Notes: generated from the sequence alone by a model not told the origin. A DNA stretch of 64,000 bases from CAVQRC01 sp963715045 (GCA_963715045.1 CAVQRC010000007.1:43462-107461), one strand, 5' to 3'. Numbered from the stretch's first letter, positions 1-11,182 are shown. Program-made: numbers and translations.

Positions 1-316
1 CGAACAGCGGGTCCCACCAACCGGGATGGTTGACGAAACAGATCACCGCTTCGTCGGATTTCAGAACGGGCGGCGTATCGCTGGCCACTCGTACGGCGTT
101 GAAGTGGCGACGCAGATAACGGCGGACGTACCAGTTGAAGCCCCGTGAGAGAAACGGGGAGACCTCCGGCAGTTCGACTTGACGCGAAGTCTTCGCCGCG
201 TTTGATCGCCCGGCGTCGACGCCGCTCTTATGACGGTGCACGATCGCGTCCAACGTGGTGCTCGCTGTTGGGTCAGGCGACTGCTCGAATCGGTTTTTGC
301 CGCGGCTCACCGGCAT
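1..316 (-). CDS. lysophospholipid acyltransferase family protein (partial, runs off the left edge)
   Basis: Translating the minus strand from the ATG at 316 gives an uninterrupted frame of about 105 codons that leaves the window at base 1. Near its end it reads VNHPGWWDPLF, which is the NHx4D catalytic block of PlsC-type acyltransferases (His and Asp present). Only the N-terminal third is inside the window. The start overlaps the 3' end of the upstream desaturase gene by about 44 bp, and a purine-rich CAGG lies just before it, so it is probably cotranscribed as the last visible gene of the carotenoid train. In that setting an acyltransferase could esterify a carotenoid or its sugar, as in staphyloxanthin-like pathways. 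That role is inferred from position only; a general phospholipid acyltransferase is equally possible. Confidence 0.75.
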   Translation of the reverse strand, partial: MPVSRGKNRFEQSPDPTASTTLDAIVHRHKSGVDAGRSNAAKTSRQVELPEVSPFLSRGFNWYVRRYLRRHFNAVRVASDTPPVLKSDEAVICFVNHPGWWDPLF

Positions 317-1815
317 CCTGGTCGGCCGCGTCGGCAGCGATCCAGCCTGACATCAAGACCATCGGCATCCCCGGGCCGGGATGGGCCGCACCGCCGGCCA
401 GATACAACCCCGAAACATCCCGACTGCGATTCGCCGGCTTGAACCCGCCGAAGAATCTGCCGTGGCTGGCAAGCCCGTAAATCGCCCCGTTGAGTACGTG
501 ATAGCGATGATGAATGTCTTCGGGAGTCAGGTGTGACTCGTACGCGATGTTCTCCTCGAGGTCTTCCAGTCCGGCCGTGGATTTCAGCTTCTCCAGAATC
601 GTCCGCCGATAATCGGGCAGCATTTTGCGCCAATCGTGATGGGGTCGAAGGTAGGGCGTGTGAACGAGAACGTAGAGTGCTTCGCCGCCTTCGGGAGCGA
701 CACTCGCTTCGGTTGTGGCCGGAGCGCACACGTAGCAAGTCGGATCGGGGGCCGGCTCGCCCTGGCGATAGATGGCCTCGAACTCCTCATGCGGATCGCG
801 GGAGAACACGAAGTTGTGGTGCAAGAGCTGCTCGTAGCGGCGTTTGAGGCCCAGGTACAGCACGACTCCCGAACAGGCCGGCTCATAGCTGCGGCGATTC
901 ATGAAATTCCGCTCCGCCGTCCCTCCAATCAACTCCTGGTGCGTCCGCACCGAATCGGAATTCGAGACCACGGCGTCGACTTCCAACCGCTCCCCGGACT
1001 GGAGCTGCACGCCAGTTACCCGATTGCGGTCGATCTCGATTCGCGTGACTGCCGCTTCGGTCCGATACTCCACGCCCAGTTCGGTCCCGAGTCGGACGAG
1101 CGCTTCGGGAATCGCCCGCGTACCGCCCAGGGGATACCAGACGCCTTCACTGGTCTGCATGTGGGCAATTCCGCAAAGGACGGCCGGCGATGCATCGGGT
1201 GCCGAACCGACGTATTGCGTGAAATGATCGATCATCTGCGCGACGCGTTCGTCGGGCACGCACTTGCGGACGAGTCCTGCCACCGTGCGTCCCATCCGCA
1301 GGCTCAGCACGTCAGCCAGCACGCTCGGCGAGACGGTCGTACTCGCATCGAACGTATCCCGGATCGATCCCACGCTCTTCCAGAAGAAGAAGCGGTTGGA
1401 TACGTCGTGCAGCCGCTCGGATATCTGCATGAATTCTCGTAGCCCGCGCCGGCGGCCCCGTTTCCGTCGGTGAACTCTTCGATGCTGCGTCGCATCTGTG
1501 CCGTGTCAGCAACCAGGTCCAATTGCGAGCCGTCATCGAACATGCATCGCCATTGGGGATCGAGTTCGACAAGTTGCAGGTAGTCGTCGAGCGACTTGCC
1601 AGCTTCGTCAAAGATCCGGCGGAGGACCGAAGGCAACGTGAGAATGGTCGGGCCCATGTCGAAGCGGAAGCCGTCCTGCTGGAGCACGGCCGCCTTGCCA
1701 CCCAGCCACGCACTGCGCTCCAGCAGCGTTACCGAATGTCCACGCGCTGCCAGCGTGCAGGCCGCGGCGAGCCCCCCGAGCCCGCTGCCAAGACCATCCG
1801 TTGTTTGTCTTTCAT
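273..1815 (-). CDS. CrtI/CrtN-family carotenoid desaturase, copy 1 (two frameshifts)
   Basis: This is an FAD-dependent phytoene-desaturase-family protein of about 514 codons, the usual length. The N-terminal dinucleotide-binding region reads GSGLGGLAAACTLAARGHSV. It is followed by LERSAWLGGKAAV and GFRFDMGPTILTLPSVL, and near the C-terminus by GLYLAGGAAHPGPGMPMVLM, the second FAD-contact motif of the family. The best start is the ATG at 1815, which overlaps the ALDH stop as ATGA and has AGAGGA upstream. The frame then breaks twice: near 1797, where one base is missing inside the glycine motif, and near 1435, where the sequence reads GYEN and resumes FMQISERL one base out of frame. It sits downstream of an aldehyde dehydrogenase and a second desaturase, so a CrtN/CrtP-like role on a C30 or acyclic carotenoid is plausible. 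The substrate cannot be read from sequence. Confidence 0.82.
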
Positions 1816-3430
1816 CTGTGGTCCTCTTCATTTTTGGAGCCGATCCCGAAATCAGCATTCGCTACTGAATTCCCCGGCCGTGGAACACGTTCACTGAGTT
1901 CTTGGGATGGATTCTTGAGCCAGCGACGTTGCCTGAGTGCCGCCCGGATTGCGGACCAGCCGCTGCGAACGCGTTGCCGCCAGGAGCGACCGTGACTCAT
2001 CCCCAGGAAGCACGACAGCAGTTCGGCATCGTGGGGAGTCGTGTCTTCGAGGTGGGGCAGCCACCGGCTTTGCTGGTGAATGACTGCCTTGAGCTGAGTC
2101 ATTTCTTCCAGTCCCGCACCGCCGCGAGTGACGCCAAATCCGCTCTGTCCGCGACCGCCGAACGGGACGCGCGGGGGTCCGCCGTAGTGCAATCAGATCG
2201 TTGATGACCACACAGCCGGCATCAACCCGTTCCGCGAATCGAACGGCGTCTCCACCCTCGCCGAATACGACGGCACCGAGTGCGTAGGGACATTCGCGAT
2301 CGGCGATCAGGGCGGCCTCGACGGATTCGACCGGGACCAGAGACAGCACCGGAGCGAAGACGTCCGCCTGCAAGAGCTTCATCCGGGACTCGCGTCCGCA
2401 AGGATCGTTGGCCCCGCCAGTCTCGAGCAACCGTCGAGGGTTGCGACTCCGCCAGCGACCACCCGCGCCCCTTCGCGGACCGCTCCGGAAACGAGTTCTG
2501 TCACACGGCGATCGGCTGAGGGGATCGCCGGTGCTGCTCGCTGAGCGTGTGTCATCTCGCGGAGCAGGAGTTCCGCCAGACTCGTCTGCATCGACGCGGA
2601 AAACGAAGACCCGTCGCGGGGCAATACAGGTGCCGCTGCCGTTGAATCGCAAGCCGAAAGCAAGACACCGGGCGAGCGCTCGAGATCGGCCGTTTCCAGG
2701 ACAAACACCGCGTCGCAACCGGACAGCTCCATCACCGACGGCGTCAACGAGCGAGCGAGCAGCGACTGGACTTGGCGGCCCGTGCTGGCGGAGCCCGTGA
2801 GCACCACCTTGTTCACTCCGGCGGCAGCGGCTGCCTCGACCGATTGCGGGTCTTCAGGAAGCACCTGCACCAGTGATGGATCGAACCGGTGCTCGCGAAC
2901 GTCTCCTGCAGCGCGATCGCAGCCCGGGATGCGCCTAAACCCGGCTTGATCAATACGGCATTACCGGCGACCAATGCCTGCAGAGCCTGCACGCCCGGCA
3001 AGAACAGTGGGTAGTTAGACGCACCCACAACCAGCACGATGCCGAACGGCTCTCGACGGATCTCGACCGAAACTCCGCGGAGCCACATGGGCCGGCCACG
3101 GCGACTCAGTCGACGGGGTGACAGAATTTTTCCCGCCTGGTTCTCGACGAATCTGCAGGCGTCGGCCAGGGGAATCAATTCGCCGGCCAGCGTTTCGGCG
3201 ATCCCGTTACGAGAGGGATAGGTGATGGCTGAGCAAAGCGACTCGGAATGCTCCACGATTGCATGGCGAAACTCTCGTACGACCCGAAGTCGTTCCTGCA
3301 GCGACACCTGACGCCACCGACTTTGGGCCGCACGCGCGGTGTCGAACTGCACTGGCGCGACTTCACCAGACGACGCGTCGTCCTGTTCCACCGAGGCAGG
3401 TGGATCGGAAATTGCAAGTTGCGTCGTCAC
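1812..3430 (-). CDS. aldehyde dehydrogenase, carotenoid-aldehyde type by context (frameshifted)
   Basis: An NAD(P)-dependent aldehyde dehydrogenase spread over about four frames, with an overall length of about 539 codons. Recognisable blocks in order are VVGASNYPLFLPGVQALQAL and NAVLIKPG (cofactor lysine), VVLTGSASTGRQVQ, VMELSGCDAVFV (general-base Glu), GTCIAPRRVFVF (catalytic Cys) and PFGGRGQSGFGVTRGGAGL near the end. The start is a GTG at 3430, 15 bp after the stop of the preceding desaturase. Its stop overlaps the next desaturase start as ATGA. In the staphyloxanthin and planctomycete C30 routes an ALDH between CrtN and CrtP paralogues oxidises a terminal carotenoid aldehyde to the acid. 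The same gene order here suggests that role by analogy. The C-terminal ~80 residues after the conserved end are basic and look like a lineage-specific tail. Confidence 0.85.
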
Positions 3431-3445
3431 AGCGTCAAGAGGCCT

Positions 3446-5008
3446 CTACGCAGCTTGAGTGATTTCTGTGGAAGCAGGCCGTCCACCCTGATCTCCGCTG
3501 GCCGGGCTGTCGTGATCGGGCAGTCCCAGATCATTCTCGATCAGCCGCGACGTGATCCGTGCCGACTCGTAAATGACCGGCAAGCCACTGCCAGGATGCG
3601 TGCCGCCGCCGACCAGGTAGACGCCGTCCAGATCTTCAAAGCGGTTGTGGGGCCGCTTGTGGAGCATTTGTCCAAGATTGTGTGCCAGGTTGAATGTCGC
3701 GCCCAGATGAATCTGATGACCTCGATCCCAGTCCATTGGAGTGAGCACTCTTTCGAATCGAATGCGGTTCGCCACGTCCCGCACGCCAACTTTTTCCAGC
3801 TGGCGAAGCAGCAACTCGCGAAATCGCGGCTGCTCGCGAGACCAGTCGACGTTCTCATGCATGTGGGTCACGGGAGCCAGAACATAGAGCGTGCTCATTC
3901 CCTTGGGGCCAGACTCGGATCGGTGACGCACGCATTCTGGACGTAGAACGAGGGATCGTCGGACAACCTGTGATGCGTCTCGATGTCGGCCAGGTTGCGA
4001 TCGTAGTCCTCGGCGATGTAGATCGTGTGGTGAGGTAACTGGTCGTACCGGCCTTCAACGCCGAGATACATCATGAAAGTTGAGCAGGAGAACTTCTTGT
4101 CTTTCAGCCGCCTGTTTGTCCATCGGGGACGCAGGCGATCGGGGACGAGGCGATGCATCGCGCGGGCAAAATCGGCATTAATTACCATCGCATCGGTTCG
4201 ATAGTCGCCTTTGCGGGTGCTCACGCCGACGGCCTTCTGCCTTCAAACAGAATTCGCTCGACCGATTCATCGAGGCGAATCTCCACGCCCATTTCGCGGG
4301 CGATATCCGCCATGCGTTCGCTGACCGGCGCTGCACCCGCCGGTGGGATGGAAGACCCCGTGTTCGTACTCCAGGAACGCAAGAATCGAGAACAGGCTGG
4401 GGCACCGAAACGGTGACATGCCAAGGTATTTGGACTGGAACGAGAATGCGATCCCGAGGCGGGGGTCGGTGAAGTAACGCTGCAGTTCCGAACCGACCGA
4501 GAGCCACGGTTTCAGCAGAGGGAGGGCCCGCAATGTCGAGGGTCGCAGCAAATCGAGGACACTGCTGTAGGGGGACTCGAGAATTGGCCGGAAACGTTCG
4601 AGTTTCTCGCGATTGTCGGTCATGAACTTGCGAAAGGAGGAGGCGTCGGCTGGGGAAATGCGTGCGATTTCCCGTTCCATTCGCTCCACGTCGGGTGTGG
4701 CATCGATCTTGCCGCCGGCACCAAATGCAATTCGGTACTGCGGATCGAGTCGCCGCATTGGGACTTCGCTAAACAGATCACGCCCGACGGCCGAGAAGAT
4801 TTCCTGGAGGATGCGGCGGGTACAGGAAAAAGGTCGGTCCCACATCGAAGCGGAACCCCTCGGCCTCGATCGCCGAGCATCGACCGCCCACGCGGGGAAG
4901 TCGTTCGAGGATCCGCACCCGGGCCCCCGACTTCGCCAGCAGCATCGCTGCGGCAAGTCCGCCAGGGCCGGCACCAATGATCGTGACGGTGGGAGTGTCA
5001 AACTTCAT
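3446..5008 (-). CDS. CrtI/CrtN-family carotenoid desaturase, copy 2 (several frameshifts)
   Basis: A second CrtI-family flavoprotein, about 520 codons. It starts with MKFDTPTVTIIGAGPGGLAA (complete GxGxxG), followed by GARVRILERLPRVGGRCS and GFRFDVGPTFFLYP. The middle keeps DPQYRIAFGAGGKIDATPDV and SFQSKYLGMSPF. The end has DGVYLVGGGTHPGSGLPVIY, the C-terminal FAD motif. The frame breaks near 4820, 4400, 4230 and 3900, with the protein resuming each time in another frame. The GGRCS and GTHPGSGLP style of motif is like dehydrosqualene/diapophytoene desaturases, but CrtI, CrtN, CrtP and CrtD cannot be separated safely without a tree. It lies immediately upstream of the ALDH and begins a new block after a 320-bp gap. 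Confidence 0.82.
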
Positions 5009-5334
5009 CGAAATTCTCAGCAGGATCGGGACGCCGCGAACGCGCGGAGGTGCCGCTCGTTCAGAGATAGAGTAGTTAGCAAAAACTGTGTCGCAGGACT
5101 ATGCGGATTTACCTGCCCGACTCCTAGCGGGTCTCGGCGTACTCGCGTTGAACCTGAGCTCAACAACCTGCGTAGCACGTCGATCCGCAATCAAGCGTGC
5201 GGAGCATCTTACGAGGAAACCAGCCACCAGCACCCGCCGACTTCGGAGCAGCTACCGCGACTTTCCCCGCCAGCACCGACCCGTCATGCTAGCGTTAGGG
5301 CACCTGCCGAACTGCCGGCTGACGGGAAGACGCG
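5009..5334. other. gene-free stretch between the C40 block and the desaturase/ALDH block
   Basis: No open frame here looks like a protein. The gap separates two runs of tightly overlapping genes on the same strand, so it may hold a separate promoter for the copy-2 desaturase/ALDH/copy-1 desaturase/acyltransferase block. A short inverted repeat, GTTGA..TCAAC, lies near 5146-5163. I see no convincing -35/-10 pair. Confidence 0.4.
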
Positions 5335-5529
5335 TCAATCCGACGTGCGGGCCCAATTCGTGGCGAAGGCGGCTGCCGCCGACATGGCAGCGTAAATCCA
5401 CGGAAGATTACTGTAGTCCGCTTGCTTCGGATTCACGCCCACCAAGATGAACAAGGCCGTCGCCATGGTCAGCGTGAGGCTCAGGCCGATGCTGGCCAGG
5501 TAGGCGGAGTCAGTGCTGAGGGGATTCAT
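5335..5529 (-). CDS. small two-helix membrane protein in the carotenoid operon
   Basis: A 64-residue frame starts MNPLSTDSAYLASIG at 5529, with AGG about 8 bases upstream. It contains two hydrophobic stretches, LASIGLSLTLTMATALFILV and a second around PWIYAAMSAAAAFATNW, separated by a short polar loop. It lies directly after crtB with an apparent ATGA overlap and in the same direction. I do not recognise the family. It could be a membrane anchor or helper for carotenoid enzymes or for the rhodopsin, but that is only guilt by association. Confidence 0.55.
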   Translation of the reverse strand: MNPLSTDSAYLASIGLSLTLTMATALFILVGVNPKQADYSNLPWIYAAMSAAAAFATNWARTSD

Positions 5530-6496
5530 AGGAAGAACCTCGATGGGAAGGGAACGAAGATTGCGAACACGACGAAATGTCTCTGGAACTGCAAGCAGAG
5601 CGAGGTGACTGCAGTGCTTTCGGGTCCGTATCGCAGCCAACCGGGCCAGCCCCACCAGCACGATGCTCACTTTGCCTGTTCGGGGCACGCAGATACGACC
5701 GTCAAGTACTCGATATTGCCGACCGCGAATCCTCTCGCCGATACTTTGGTAGAGTCCTGCCCCGCGATCCAGATCGCGGGTCTTACGTCAGGGGGCAGTT
5801 TGAGTCAGGCCTTGAAGCCCCAACTCATAGTAGCGGTCGGCTCGTTTTAGCGAACCGTTGGACGGCGGGTTGTACGCGGTCGTGAGAGGGCAGCCTGGCC
5901 GAATCGAAATCCTCAACCAGCCACGTACGCGGAAGATAACATCGACCACGTTGCCAATCTTCCCTGACGTCGCGGGCGATATTCGTCATCTGCATTGCCA
6001 TGCCCAGCGCTTCCGCATGCGCATCGCTGCAGGCCGCGATGCGCCGAGCACGTAGCACATCATCAGGCCAACACTTCCCGCGGCCCGATAGCAGTACAAG
6101 TCCAGTTCGGATTCATCGTGGAACGGTTCGTGGAACAAGTCCATCTCCATGCCGTCGAGCAGGTCGAGGCACAATTGCCGTGGTATGGCGTTGCGGCTCA
6201 GCACCCTTTCGAGCCATCGCGACGCGGCGTGAGTGGTCGGCTGAGCTCTCGTGCAGACACGGTGCACGTCCTGTCGCAGAGTCTGAAGTCGTGCCCGAGC
6301 TGATGTCGCTTGCGGCGTTGTCGACAGCATCATCGCACCACCGACACCACGCATACAGAAGCTCGGCATCGCGGCGAACTTCGCGAGGCAGCAACCGGGC
6401 GGCTGCCGAGAAGGACTTGCTGTGGACTGCGATGACTTCCGAATCGTCGCCAGGAACCACGTCGAAATCACGTGTTGAGACTTGGCTGGCGGTCAT
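5526..6496 (-). CDS. crtB: phytoene synthase (frameshifted)
   Basis: A trans-isoprenyl diphosphate synthase, head-to-head type, that condenses two GGPP to phytoene. The N-terminal third has LLPREVRRDAELLYAWCRW followed by CDDAVD, the first Asp-rich motif. The second, after a frameshift near 6330, reads MQMTNIARDVREDWQRGRCY, a textbook phytoene-synthase NxxxDxxED block, followed by LPRTWL. A further frame change near 5830 brings in YYELGLQGL and LYQSIGERIRGRQYRVLDGR. The RGRCYLP form argues for C40 phytoene synthase rather than a C30 enzyme. The start ATG at 6496 overlaps the crtI stop (ATGA). The exact C-terminus is uncertain because no frame stops cleanly before the small membrane gene; the end given is an ATGA overlap in one frame. 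Confidence 0.88.
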
Positions 6497-8110
6497 CGGC
6501 TCACAGTCTCGAAGTCGATGCCAACTAACGACGTCGTCGCCTTCGCCGTATTGATTACTCCAGGCACTCCGGCCCCGGAATGCGTACCGGCGCCACGATG
6601 TACAGGCCGGGAATCCGGGAGTCGCGATTGTGCGGTCGAAAAAACTCGCTCTGGGTCAATTTCGGAGCAACCGAGAAGGCGGAACCCTGGAATGCGTTCA
6701 ACTCGTCGCGGAAATTCTGGGGTGTGAAGTGCCGTCGCGTGACGATCGATTTGCGAAGATCGGGCACGTAATCCTCCAGGGATTCGAGAATCGCGTCCCC
6801 ATAGCGCTCGGCAACGTGATCCCAGTCAACCGCTGCTCGGCCGAGATGCGGTACAGGACTGAGAACGTAAAACGCTTCCCCTCCCGGCGGCGCCAGCGAG
6901 GGATCGGTCACGGTCTGCGCGTGAAGATAAAGGCTGAAATCGTCCGCCAGGGCGTTGCCGCGGAAGATGTCACGCAGCAGCCCCTTGAATCGACGGCCAA
7001 ACAGAATCGTGTGATGCGCGAGCTGTTCGTAACGCCGATTCGTTCCGAAGTACATCACGAACAGTGACATCGGCCAGTCCATTCGCTCTAACTTCCGTGT
7101 CGTCCGCGCGGCGGCCGGAACATCGCTATAAAGCTGTGAATAGGTGTGATGTAGATCGGCATTCGACACGACCAGATCGAACGCTTCGTCAACCAGGTGA
7201 TCCGTCGTCACGCGATGCACGGTGCCGTGAGGACTTCGAGAGCCGTGCTTGCACGTCTCCAAACGAATTTTCCTGACTGGCGAGTTGAGTCGAATCTCTC
7301 CTCCCAATTCCACAAACAAGGTCACGAGCGACTGAACGAGCCGCACCGGTGCCGCCCTCGGGGAAGAAGACGCCCCATTTCCGCTCGATCCAGTGGATCA
7401 GCGTATAAATCGAGCTGGTCTCGAGTGGGTTTCCACCGACCAGCAGCGGGTGAAAACTGAACGCTTGTCGCAGATGTTCGTCTTTCATAAAGCGAGAGAC
7501 CGTTCGGATCAAGATGCTGCGGTCGGCCCTCAACTTGATCAGGTCGGGGGCTACGCGAATCATGTCCCGAAAGTTCACAAAGGGCACCCGCCGAGCTCTT
7601 GGTAGCCTTTCTTGAACACACGTCGCGTGTAATCCGCGAATCGTCGATAACCGTCGGCGTCTGCGGATTGATTTGCCGGATCTGCGACAGTAATTCCTTT
7701 TCGTCACCCACATAATCGAATTCGACGCCGTCCGGCCACCGCAGTCGGTAAAAGGGTGTGACCGGCAGGAGACGAACGTAATCTTCCAGTCTGCGGCCGC
7801 TGAGCTCAAACAGCTCCTGCAGACAATGTGGAGCGGTGATGACGGTCGGAACGGCATCGAATGTGAAACCCTGGTCGCGATAGACGTAGGCGCGGACCGC
7901 CCGGTTGGTCGCGGGCTTCGAAGCAGACCGTTTCGAAACCCATGGTCTGCAGCCGGATCGCCGCAGCCAGTCCGCCGAAACCTGTGCCGATGACAGCCGC
8001 TCTGCCCGGGATTCTGACCGCTGTCCGGTGCCAGTTTCGCGCCGCTTTCGACGCGAAGTGCTCACGCGTGGAGGGACGTCCGGTTGACTCTGGACCACCA
8101 GATCATTCAT
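6493..8110 (-). CDS. crtI: phytoene desaturase, C40 type (frameshifted)
   Basis: This FAD-dependent desaturase should turn phytoene into lycopene in one enzyme. Blocks seen in order: PGRAAVIGTGFGGLAAA in one frame near 8000-7970, then AYVYRDQGFTFDAVPTVITA, LFELSGRRLEDYVRLLPV, PFYRLRWPDGVEFDY, PPGGEAFYVLSPVPHLG, and at the C-terminus GLYIVGAGTHSGAGVPGVIN, visible when one base is added near 6594. The start ATG at 8110 lies within an ATGAATGA overlap with the crtE stop, and the stop overlaps crtB. At about 540 codons it is the normal length. Three or more single-base breaks are needed. Of the three CrtI paralogues in this window it is the one embedded with crtE, crtB and crtY, so it is the best candidate for the true phytoene desaturase. 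Confidence 0.88.
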
Positions 8111-9101
8111 AGCTTCGCTCCAGACGAAACATCAGATTTGCGAGTTCGGCTACTTCCCGCGAGCTGCCAACATGAGTCCTGAGATCGGTGAGGCATTCGC
8201 GGAGTGTCACTCGAATCACCTGTCGGCCATGGCACACCGCTCGCCTGACGAGCTGATTGGCCACGAGGTTGTAGTCCTGGGGGGAACTTGTGTTGTGGAG
8301 AAGCCACTGCATTTCGGCAACTTCGGCCGGCGGAGCGATGTCGGCGAGCCACGCCCAGAACCAGTGTCGCGACGATTGAGCAAGTCATCGAGCCGCGGTT
8401 GTTGCCGGGCGAGTTCCCCGACGTCATTTAGCATCTGGAGCACGATTCCCAGTCGATACCCGAAGGCTTCCAGCGCTTCTTGCACGCGTCGCGAAGATTT
8501 GTCGGCGGCAGAAGCTCCCAGCCATGCTGCCAGCGCCATCAGTCCGCCCGTCTTCTGCTCACTGATTCGGCATGATCGACCCGATGCTGTGAGGAGCCAG
8601 ATTGTCGATCCTCGCCGACAAATCGAGGGCTTGCCCTTCATGGCACGTGCGAACCGTCTTGAGCACCTTGGACATTACGCGAATGTCGGCCAGCCGACCC
8701 AGGTTCGGCGAAGCGAGAGCTTCCAGCCCGCCGGAAGTACAACCAGTTGCCCGCGCATTTGATTGCCGATGGGACCTCCAGATCTTCGCGTGCATTGCCG
8801 CACCACCTCGGCGTTCGACCAGTACCGTCTTCGATGTCGTCGATGATCAGTGAGCCGGCGTGGAGCAGCTCTACAGCCTCCAGGACAGGCGTGGGTACGT
8901 TGCCGTCGCCGCCAGCAATTCGGTAAGCGAGTTCCAGAAGAGTGGCGCGGAATCGCTTGCCACCTCGACGCAGAACTTACAACGGGCTGGGTGAGTCCAG
9001 ACCTCACAAGTTGCTCCGCGGTTGCCGCGCGAGAATTCTGACCGCAGCGATTGCTCCGGCAACAAATCAATGGTCGTCTCGTGGGTCTGATCTAGCAACA
9101 T
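8103..9101 (-). CDS. crtE: polyprenyl (geranylgeranyl) diphosphate synthase (frameshifted)
   Basis: An all-alpha isoprenyl diphosphate synthase that should supply GGPP to CrtB. The minus strand around 8880-8830 reads ELLHAGSLIIDDIEDGT, the chain-elongation region with the first Asp-rich motif (DDIED). Later come LEALASPNLGRLADIRVMSK, VRTCHEGQALDLSARI and KTGGLMALAAWLGA. The place of the second Asp-rich motif reads GYRLGIVLQMLNDVGELA, so the usual DDxxD is replaced by NDVGE. The start at 9101 overlaps the crtY stop; the stop at 8103 overlaps crtI. At least three frame changes are needed. Product length (C15, C20) is inferred from context rather than seen. Confidence 0.82.
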
Positions 9102-10270
9102 GGTTGCACCTTCGCTTTCCGCAGGAACCGGATCGGGGTCAGCCCACCCGGCGGCCGCCCGATAACGATTCGCATCGCATCGTAGACGTTGTATTCGTGA
9201 GCATAGAACCGCGAAATCGACTGCTCAGAAAGCACGCGATAGAACCGGCGGAAGATCTGCCACCGACTTTGAGGATCGACCAGGCGATACAGCAGGCGAT
9301 TGAGGAATCGCGAAAAGGCGGCACGCAGTCGGTGTTGCGAGCCGAGTTCGCGAGCCGCGCGAACCGCATCCAGCGGACCCGTACTGGCCACGGCTTCGGC
9401 AAGTTCTGACCGCCAGTGGAAATGAGTAACCGGTCGCGGCATGAAACCAGCCGCCGGCATAACCTCCGGAAAGGACGCGTGGATTCGCAGAGCTGGATCT
9501 GAAGGAGAACGGCATCGGCAGACAACCCGTTTCCTCGCGGACGACTCTCCAGTCAGCAGTACGCTGTTGGAGATACACGGAAAGCCGCTCGCGGTAAGCC
9601 GGCAGATCAAGCTCAGGGCGATCGGAAAAACAGGTGTCTTCCACGGGCACGCGCCGAGGTTCGAACGGCAGACTGTAGAAGAATCGGAAACCGTCGAGTT
9701 GCGGACCGACAGCGTCCATCACGACGGGTTCACGATCCAGCCAGGGCCGCGAAAGCTCGACTTCCCAGCCGACGAACTTCTGATAGCCGCAACGCGTTGC
9801 GTCAATCGCAGACCGACCGGGCCCACGACAATCGATGACGCACGCTGCGTCGAAGACGCTGCCGTCGGAGACGGTTACGCGGTTGGCACTCAATTGCGTG
9901 ACCTCGGTACTTGCCAGCAGTCGGTGATGAGATTCGGACTTCGCCCCGTCGCTGTCAAAAGAGATGCCACGACCCGGGAAAAGTGGTCTGAGCTGGTCGT
10001 GCAGTAAGGAATGCCGATCCGTCGTTCGTAGTCGTTGAATCTCACCCGGTAGCCCGGCCAGCGAAACTCCGCGAGATCCGCCATCCAGTCCCGTGCCGTC
10101 TCCGGAAGGTCACTGCTGTGATACGCCCAGGTATGGTTGCCACCAAGGCGGGCGTCACGTTCGATCAGTAGAATCCGCGACTGCGGTTGACGCGCCGTGA
10201 TTGCCAGCGACAGCAGACCACTCTGCAGCCCACCGCCGACGAGAATGTAGTCGTACGCGTTGTGATTCAT
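9092..10270 (-). CDS. crtY: lycopene beta-cyclase, CrtY type (frameshifted)
   Basis: A membrane-associated flavoprotein cyclase that makes the two beta-rings of beta-carotene. It begins MNHNAYDYILVGGGLQSGLL, a dinucleotide fold with the CrtY-like GGGLxxGLL, then LLIERDARLGGNHTWAYH, which is diagnostic for the family. Further on are VIDCRGPG, GWEVEL, FFYSLPFEPRRVPVEDTCFS and SGGYAGGWFHAATGYSFPLA, and the C-terminal FRRFYRVLSEQSISRFYAH. It is about 393 codons, as expected. Frames change near 9890 and 9460. The start ATG overlaps the blh stop (ATGA) and the stop overlaps crtE, so translation is probably coupled. Confidence 0.9.
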
Positions 10271-11182
10271 GTCGCCAGCTCCAGTCGTGCGGCAGCGATG
10301 GGCTTGCCAGAGAACGCGGCTGGTCGATCCGCGACTGTGTGCAACAACAGGTGAGGTACCGCGATCGCGCTCAAACCGATAAACACGGTCTGCAGTGCGG
10401 CCTCGGGTAGCTCAGCGGCCTGCAGGAAGAACAAGAACCCGGCCCAACCCGAAACCTATTGGTTGTGGCTGTGCAACAGGTAACGCAGCAACGGGACCAG
10501 CACCGTTGTTGTCACCTGCCGGTACAGGCGGAACAAGCCCCGCATCGAGTGCCAGCCGCAGAAGTAGATCACGAAACCTATCAACGGATCTGCCACGGCG
10601 AACAGAAGTAGAAAACTCAGTGACAGGGTTGCCCGCACTTGAGAGCGGCGGATTCGAACGCGATGGAGACGAGTGCGATCGGGATCAGGAGGATGGCCGC
10701 CAGCTGACATACCCAGACAGCAGTAGTGGCGGATCCTTCAAAGTGCGAAGGAACAATTTGAAGCAGCAGTTGAGTCAGCCTTTCTGGCTGGCTGAGGGCA
10801 GGAACGACCATCAACAGGCTCCCGCGGGCGATCATGCGCCCGTGGAAATGGTTTGCGGATCATCCTGGTCCTCGCGGCCGAAGTGCCACGCGGACACTGC
10901 GAAGAACAGGAGGATGGCGAGAGTTGGCGAGAAAAACCAACTCGTCGCCATGAACGCGGCGACAGTCAAGTACCCGGCCAGAAACACGAGGCCCCAGGAT
11001 CGCGGAAACTTCTCAGCGAGTAACATTCGGCCAGTCAGGTGATCGAGGGCTCCGTGGGGAACTCCCACTATGGCTACGGAGCCGGCCAGAAGGAAAGTCA
11101 CGACGATCGGTGAAAGTTCAGTCCCGCACAGCGAAGCGGCACTGACGCTGAGACAGCACAACAAAGTGGCGAGGGCGTGCAT
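10267..11182 (-). CDS. blh: Brp/Blh-family beta-carotene 15,15'-dioxygenase (frameshifted)
   Basis: A polytopic iron enzyme that splits beta-carotene into two molecules of retinal, the chromophore of the neighbouring rhodopsin. The first segment has GVPHGALDHLTGRMLL and SAWHFGRED. The second carries RGSLLMVVPAL and several hydrophobic helices. The third has PLIGFVIYFCGWHSMRGLFR. The last, translated from 10440 to 10267, ends with IGLSAIAVPHLLLH. The His residues in PHGALDH, WHFG, CGWHS and PHLLLH match the conserved iron ligands of the family. Hydrophobic helices are spread over about 305 codons. Frames change near 10830, 10640 and 10450. The stop overlaps crtY as ATGA. It is 130 bp downstream of the rhodopsin gene. 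Confidence 0.92.

Noticed and set aside
636..1442. 268-residue plus-strand frame across the first desaturase
   Set aside because: No motifs; it is complementary to the conserved CrtI sequence, which is clearly the coding strand.
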